From: Nymphaea colorata
Lineage: Eukaryota > Streptophyta > Magnoliopsida > Nymphaeales > Nymphaeaceae
Direction: 5' to 3'
Length of the DNA stretch: 13,105 bases
Assembly (NCBI RefSeq): GCF_008831285.2
Contig: NW_022204669.1
Span: 64,001-77,105, forward strand
Positions 6,980-13,105 of the stretch are shown piece by piece. A program made the position numbers and the translations under genes. The notes below the pieces were generated by a model. The model was given only the letters and a program-made list of their open reading frames with translations, ran no database searches and was not told the DNA's origin. How positions within the stretch are numbered: position 1 is the stretch's first letter; each line of letters opens with the position of its first letter.

Positions 6980-9887
6980 CTATAGTGCACGATCTAAAGG
7001 ATTGAAATTACAAGTTCGTATCAATACAAGTGCGATTTAAGTGATTCAAATGATCACACATACTTAATTGAATGTGCTTAACTTATTGTTACATCCATGT
7101 TGCTTGATTAAGTGAACTGAAATCACAAGTTTGTATGAAAATGAATGTGATTCGAGTGATTCATTTGGTGTCTTATAGTTAACCTAACGTGTTTCACATG
7201 TTATTACATCCATGATCAATGATTTAAATAATTAAAACTCACAAGTTTATATGGATATAAAGGAGACCTATGCATTAGTTTGATCCTTTCTAGTTTGTAC
7301 GATAAGTTGAACATGTTGTTACATCTATAGTGATCGATGCACAAGTTCACATCAATACGAGTGGGATTTAAGTGATTCAATTGATCACGCATATTTAATT
7401 GAATGTACTTAACTTGTTGTTACGTTTATATTAAATGATTTAGTAAATTCAAATCATAGGTTTATATGAAAATGAATGGGATTCGAGTGATTCATTTGGT
7501 GTCTTACAGGTAACTTAATGTGTTTCACTTGTTATTACATACATTTGATCACTTATGTTTAATCGAGAGATTATGTGATTCATTTTTACTTGTTCTTACA
7601 TACATTTGATAACTTATATTTAATTGAATGTGCGTAACCATTTGTTACATACGTATAGAATGACTTAGTGGCTTGAAAAAAGAAGTCCGTTTGGAAATGA
7701 ATGAGAGTCAAGTCACTATATTGGTCCCTTATAGTTAATCTAATGTATTTCACTTGTTATTACATCTATAATGAATGATTTAAATGGTTGAAATCACAAG
7801 TTTATATGGATACAAATGGTTGAAGTCACTATATTTGTACACGTGTAGTTAGTCCGATGAGTTGAATTTGTTGTTACATCTATAGGGAACGTTCTAAAGG
7901 ATTGAAATCACATGTTCGTACGAATACAAGTGAGATTTAAGTGATTCATATAATCATGCATACTTAATTGAATGTGTTTAACTTGTTGTTACGTCTATAA
8001 TAAATGATTTAGTAGATTGAAATCACAAGTTTGTGCGAAAATGAATGAGATTCGAGTGATTCATTTGGTGTCTTGTAGTTAACCTATTGTGTTTCACTTG
8101 TTATTACATCTTTGATCAATGATTTAAATGATTAAAACTTACAAGTTTGTATGGATATAAAGGAGACCTATGCATTAGTTTGATCCCTTGTAGTTAGTTC
8201 AATAAGTTGAACTAGTTCTTACATCTATGGTGATCGATGTAAGGAATTGAAATCACAAGTTCGTATCAATACGAGTGGGATTTAAGTGATTCATTTTATC
8301 ACACATACGTAATTGAATGTGCTTAACTTGTTGTTACGTCTATATTAAATGATTTAGTAGATTAAAATCATAGGTTTGTATGAAAATGAATGATATTGGA
8401 GTGATTCATTTGGTGTCTTGTAAGTAACCTAATGTGTTTCACTTGTTATTACATATATTTGATCACTTATATTTAATTGAGAGATTAAGTGATTCATTTT
8501 CACTTGTTATTACATATAATTGATCACTTGTATTTAATTGAATGTGCGTGACCATTTCTTACTTACGTATAGAATGACCTAGTGGCTTTGATACCAGAAG
8601 TTCGTTTGGAATACATATATAATGAATGATTTAAATGATTGAAATCACATGTTCATGTGGATACAAACGCGTGTAGTTAGTCCGATGAGTTGAATTTATT
8701 GTTACAACTATAGTGCACGATCTAAATGATTGAAATCACAAGTTCGTATCAATACAAGTGCGATTTAAGTGATTCAAATGATCACACATACTTAATTGAA
8801 TGTGCTTAACTTGTTGTTACATCCATATTGCTAGATTAAGTGAATTCAAATCACAAGTTTGTGTGAAAATAAATGAGATTTGAGTGATTCATTTGGTGTC
8901 TTATAATTAACCTAATGTGTTTCACTCGTTATGACATCTATGATCAACGATTTAAACGATAAAAACTCACAAGTTTATATGGATGTAAAGGAGACCTATG
9001 GATTAGTTTAGTTTGATCCCTTGTAGTTTGTTCAATAAGTTGAACATGTTGTTACATCTCATTCATTTGTATCCATACGCACACTAAATCACTCGTCTCA
9101 ATACGAGTGAGATTTAAGTGATTCATTTGATCACGCATACTTAATTGAATGTGCTTAACTTGTTGTTACGTCTATATTAAATGATTTAGTATATTGAAAT
9201 CATAGGTTTGTATGGAAATGAATGAGATTTGAGTGATTCATTTGGTGTCTTGTAGGTAACCTAATATGTTTCACTTGTTATTACATATATTTGATCACAT
9301 ATATTTAATTGAGAGATTAAATGATTCATTTTCACTTGTTATTACATATATTTGATCAATATATTTAATTGAGTGTGCGTAGCCATTTGTTACATACGTA
9401 TAGAATGACTTAGTGGCTTGAAATAAGAAGTTCGTTTGGAAATGAATGAGAGTCAGGTCATTAAGTTGGTCCCTTACAGTTAATCTAGTGTATTTCACTT
9501 GTTATTACATCTATAATGAATGATTTAAATGATTGAAATCGCAAGTTCATATGGATACAAATGGGATCTATGCATTACTTTGAATGCGTGTAATTAGTCC
9601 GATGAGTTGAATTTGTTGTTACATCTATAGTGAACGATCTAAAGGATTGAAATCACGCGTTCGTACCAATACAAGTGAGATTTAAATGATTCATATGATC
9701 ATGCATGCTTAATTGAATGTGTTTAACTTGTTGTTACATCTATATTAAATGATTTAGTAGATCGAAATCACAAGTTTGTATGAAAATGAATGAGATTCGA
9801 GTGATTCATTTGGTGTCTTATGGTTTACCTAATGTGTTTCACTAGTTGTTACATTTATAATGATTCTTAATACGGATGTCCTTAACA

Positions 9888-9996
9888 AGTGATTCATTTG
9901 GTGTCATATAGTTAACCTAATGTGTTTCACTTGTAATTTAATTGAATGTGCTTAACAAGTGAATTAGGTTAACAATAGGGCACCAAATGAATCACT
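9888..9996. repeat. Foldback at the inversion junction, copy 4
   Basis: Same arms and spacer as 421-529, with no base difference seen. In copy 5 only the left arm (about 13038-13084) and the spacer are inside the window. Confidence 0.9.
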
Positions 9997-10135
9997 CAAA
10001 TCTCATTCATTTTCATGCAAGCCTGTGATTTCAATCTACTAAATCATTTAACATGGATATAACAATAAGTCAAGTACATTCAATAAAGTATGCGTGATCA
10101 TATGAATCACTTAAATCTGACTCGTATTGGTACGA
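9956..10135 (-). repeat. Inverted A2-B2 monomer dimer, copy 4
   Basis: Identical to the inverted dimer at 489-668, in the same place in the unit. The fifth occurrence would begin at 13106, just outside the window. Confidence 0.88.
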
Positions 10136-12621
10136 CTATAGTGCACGATCTAAAGGATTGAAATTACAAGTTCGTATCAATACAAGTGCGATTTAAGTGA
10201 TTCAAATGATCACACATACTTAATTGAATGTGCTTAACTTATTGTTACATCCATGTTGCTTGATTAAGTGAACTGAAATCACAAGTTTGTATGAAAATGA
10301 ATGTGATTCGAGTGATTCATTTGGTGTCTTATAGTTAACCTAACGTGTTTCACATGTTATTACATCCATGATCAATGATTTAAATAATTAAAACTCACAA
10401 GTTTATATGGATATAAAGGAGACCTATGCATTAGTTTGATCCTTTCTAGTTTGTACGATAAGTTGAACATGTTGTTACATCTATAGTGATCGATGCACAA
10501 GTTCACATCAATACGAGTGGGATTTAAGTGATTCAATTGATCACGCATATTTAATTGAATGTACTTAACTTGTTGTTACGTTTATATTAAATGATTTAGT
10601 AAATTCAAATCATAGGTTTATATGAAAATGAATGGGATTCGAGTGATTCATTTGGTGTCTTACAGGTAACTTAATGTGTTTCACTTGTTATTACATACAT
10701 TTGATCACTTATGTTTAATCGAGAGATTATGTGATTCATTTTTACTTGTTCTTACATACATTTGATAACTTATATTTAATTGAATGTGCGTAACCATTTG
10801 TTACATACGTATAGAATGACTTAGTGGCTTGAAAAAAGAAGTCCGTTTGGAAATGAATGAGAGTCAAGTCACTATATTGGTCCCTTATAGTTAATCTAAT
10901 GTATTTCACTTGTTATTACATCTATAATGAATGATTTAAATGGTTGAAATCACAAGTTTATATGGATACAAATGGTTGAAGTCACTATATTTGTACACGT
11001 GTAGTTAGTCCGATGAGTTGAATTTGTTGTTACATCTATAGGGAACGTTCTAAAGGATTGAAATCACATGTTCGTACGAATACAAGTGAGATTTAAGTGA
11101 TTCATATAATCATGCATACTTAATTGAATGTGTTTAACTTGTTGTTACGTCTATAATAAATGATTTAGTAGATTGAAATCACAAGTTTGTGCGAAAATGA
11201 ATGAGATTCGAGTGATTCATTTGGTGTCTTGTAGTTAACCTATTGTGTTTCACTTGTTATTACATCTTTGATCAATGATTTAAATGATTAAAACTTACAA
11301 GTTTGTATGGATATAAAGGAGACCTATGCATTAGTTTGATCCCTTGTAGTTAGTTCAATAAGTTGAACTAGTTCTTACATCTATGGTGATCGATGTAAGG
11401 AATTGAAATCACAAGTTCGTATCAATACGAGTGGGATTTAAGTGATTCATTTTATCACACATACGTAATTGAATGTGCTTAACTTGTTGTTACGTCTATA
11501 TTAAATGATTTAGTAGATTAAAATCATAGGTTTGTATGAAAATGAATGATATTGGAGTGATTCATTTGGTGTCTTGTAAGTAACCTAATGTGTTTCACTT
11601 GTTATTACATATATTTGATCACTTATATTTAATTGAGAGATTAAGTGATTCATTTTCACTTGTTATTACATATAATTGATCACTTGTATTTAATTGAATG
11701 TGCGTGACCATTTCTTACTTACGTATAGAATGACCTAGTGGCTTTGATACCAGAAGTTCGTTTGGAATACATATATAATGAATGATTTAAATGATTGAAA
11801 TCACATGTTCATGTGGATACAAACGCGTGTAGTTAGTCCGATGAGTTGAATTTATTGTTACAACTATAGTGCACGATCTAAATGATTGAAATCACAAGTT
11901 CGTATCAATACAAGTGCGATTTAAGTGATTCAAATGATCACACATACTTAATTGAATGTGCTTAACTTGTTGTTACATCCATATTGCTAGATTAAGTGAA
12001 TTCAAATCACAAGTTTGTGTGAAAATAAATGAGATTTGAGTGATTCATTTGGTGTCTTATAATTAACCTAATGTGTTTCACTCGTTATGACATCTATGAT
12101 CAACGATTTAAACGATAAAAACTCACAAGTTTATATGGATGTAAAGGAGACCTATGGATTAGTTTAGTTTGATCCCTTGTAGTTTGTTCAATAAGTTGAA
12201 CATGTTGTTACATCTCATTCATTTGTATCCATACGCACACTAAATCACTCGTCTCATACGAGTGAGATTTAAGTGATTCATTTGATCACGCATACTTAAT
12301 TGAATGTGCTTAACTTGTTGTTACGTCTATATTAAATGATTTAGTATATTGAAATCATAGGTTTGTATGGAAATGAATGAGATTTGAGTGATTCATTTGG
12401 TGTCTTGTAGGTAACCTAATATGTTTCACTTGTTATTACATATATTTGATCACATATATTTAATTGAGAGATTAAATGATTCATTTTCACTTGTTATTAC
12501 ATATATTTGATCAATATATTTAATTGAGTGTGCGTAGCCATTTGTTACATACGTATAGAATGACTTAGTGGCTTGAAATAAGAAGTTCGTTTGGAAATGA
12601 ATGAGAGTCAGGTCATTAAGT

Positions 12622-13105
12622 TGGTCCCTTACAGTTAATCTAGTGTATTTCACTTGTTATTACATCTATAATGAATGATTTAATGATTGAAATCGCAAGT
12701 TCATATGGATACAAATGGGATCTATGCATTACTTTGAATGCGTGTAATTAGTCCGATGAGTTGAATTTGTTGTTACATCTATAGTGAACGATCTAAAGGA
12801 TTGAAATCACGCGTTCGTACCAATACAAGTGAGATTTAAATGATTCATATGATCATGCATGCTTAATTGAATGTGTTTAACTTGTTGTTACATCTATATT
12901 AAATGATTTAGTAGATCGAAATCACAAGTTTGTATGAAAATGAATGAGATTCGAGTGATTCATTTGGTGTCTTATGGTTTACCTAATGTGTTTCACTAGT
13001 TTTACATTTATAATGATTCTTAATACGGATGCCTTAACAAGTGATTCATTTGTGTCATATAGTTAACCTAATGTATTTCACTTGTAATTAATTGAATGTG
13101 CTTAA
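12622..13105 (+). repeat. HOR copy 5, partial (first 484 bases)
   Basis: This matches the first 489 consensus bases with five single-base deletions, at about 12682 (AAA to AA), 13002 (G lost), 13031 (T lost), 13051 (GG to G) and 13089 (TTT to TT). There is also one substitution at 13075 (A for G). Four of the deletions and the substitution lie in the last 105 bases. The window stops at the base before the right arm of the foldback (copy-1 position 488). Confidence 0.95.
13000..13105. other. Degraded window end (probable contig-end errors)
   Basis: Against the same stretch in copies 1-4, these 106 bases have four single-base deletions (about 13002, 13031, 13051 and 13089) and one substitution (13075). 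The preceding 12.6 kb of full copies holds three deletions in all. The abrupt change of rate fits low-coverage, unpolished sequence at a contig end better than biology. Confidence 0.7.

Larger units (their letters stand above)
6311..9466 (+). repeat. HOR copy 3 (full 3156-base consensus)
   Basis: This is the only copy with no apparent missing base, so it is the best reference unit in the window. Its parts are block I 6349-6799, inverted dimer 6800-6979, block II 6980-7759, block III 7760-8610 and block IV 8611-9504. Confidence 0.96.
9467..12621 (+). repeat. HOR copy 4
   Basis: This copy is identical to copy 3 as far as I could read, except for one A missing at about 12256. The loss shortens the loop of the small dyad in block IV from CTCAAT to CTCAT. 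Its parts are block I 9505-9955, inverted dimer 9956-10135, block II 10136-10915, block III 10916-11766 and block IV 11767-12659. Confidence 0.96.
1..13105 (+). repeat. Tandem array of a 3156-base higher-order satellite repeat, about 4.15 copies
   Basis: The same sequence restarts at 1, 3156, 6311, 9467 and 12622, giving periods of 3155, 3155, 3156 and 3155. Copies 1, 2 and 4 each lack one base relative to copy 3, so the consensus is 3156. I found no substitution between the four full copies. Internally each unit is made of diverged 114-115-base monomers, which makes this a higher-order repeat and not a simple tandem duplication. There is no ATG-started reading frame of useful length, no RNA gene fold I recognise, and no long terminal repeat or transposase remnant. 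Both window edges fall inside the array, so its true length and flanks are unknown. A CENP-B-box-like motif was looked for and not seen. A centromeric or other heterochromatic location is inference only. Confidence 0.97.

Noticed and set aside
1-13105. CRISPR array
   Set aside because: Short motifs such as TTACATCTAT recur, but the text between them is itself repeated and related, there are no unique spacers, and no cas genes are present.
1-13105. Viral or plasmid multimer with a 3.1-kb genome
   Set aside because: A unit of this size could suggest a small circular replicon, but no strand encodes a replication or capsid protein and the unit is built entirely from 115-base monomers.

Overview
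The window is entirely satellite DNA. I see no gene, RNA gene or transposon open reading frame. It is a head-to-tail array of one AT-rich unit (roughly one third G+C by eye) with a consensus length of 3156 bases. There are four full copies (1-3155, 3156-6310, 6311-9466, 9467-12621) and the first 484 bases of a fifth (12622-13105). In a line-by-line reading I found no substitution among the four full copies, only three single-base deletions, two of them inside runs of one base. The organism cannot be named from the sequence. The array size, the absence of coding capacity and the nested repeat architecture point to a eukaryote, probably heterochromatin (centromeric, pericentromeric or subtelomeric). 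The variation between monomers is mostly transitions, often CG versus TG/CA, which suggests a genome with cytosine methylation such as a plant or many animals.

The array has three nested levels. (1) The base monomer is 114-115 bases, best marked by a recurring TTACAT/TTACGT landmark. (2) Monomers fall into types that occur in fixed order: C1-A1-B1-C2-A2-B2-D-D'-E. C, A and B are full-length monomers, D (61) and D' (48-49) are shortened ones, and E is a diverged B-like monomer. One such block is about 0.9 kb. (3) Four edited blocks plus one inverted A-B dimer make the 3.156-kb higher-order repeat (HOR).

Layout in copy 1: end of an E monomer (1-38); block I, cut short (39-488); an inverted A2-B2 dimer forming a foldback with the sequence to its left (489-668); block II without its C1 (669-1448); block III, ending in a truncated E (1449-2299); block IV, starting with a truncated C1 and carrying a small inverted patch (2300-3193, running into copy 2). 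The same layout repeats in copies 2-4. To convert copy-1 positions: copy 2 is +3155 up to 310, +3156 from 311 to about 1963, then +3155. Copy 3 is +6310 up to 310 and +6311 after. Copy 4 is +9466 up to 310, +9467 to about 2789, then +9466.

The final 105 bases differ in kind from the rest: four of the five deletions in copy 5, and its only substitution, lie there. The window stops one base before the right arm of the foldback. That looks like a poorly polished contig end at a hairpin rather than biological divergence. No previously undescribed gene system is visible. What is notable is the satellite architecture itself: a nested HOR that carries a fixed inversion and has been very recently amplified, or else is a circle or assembly product.
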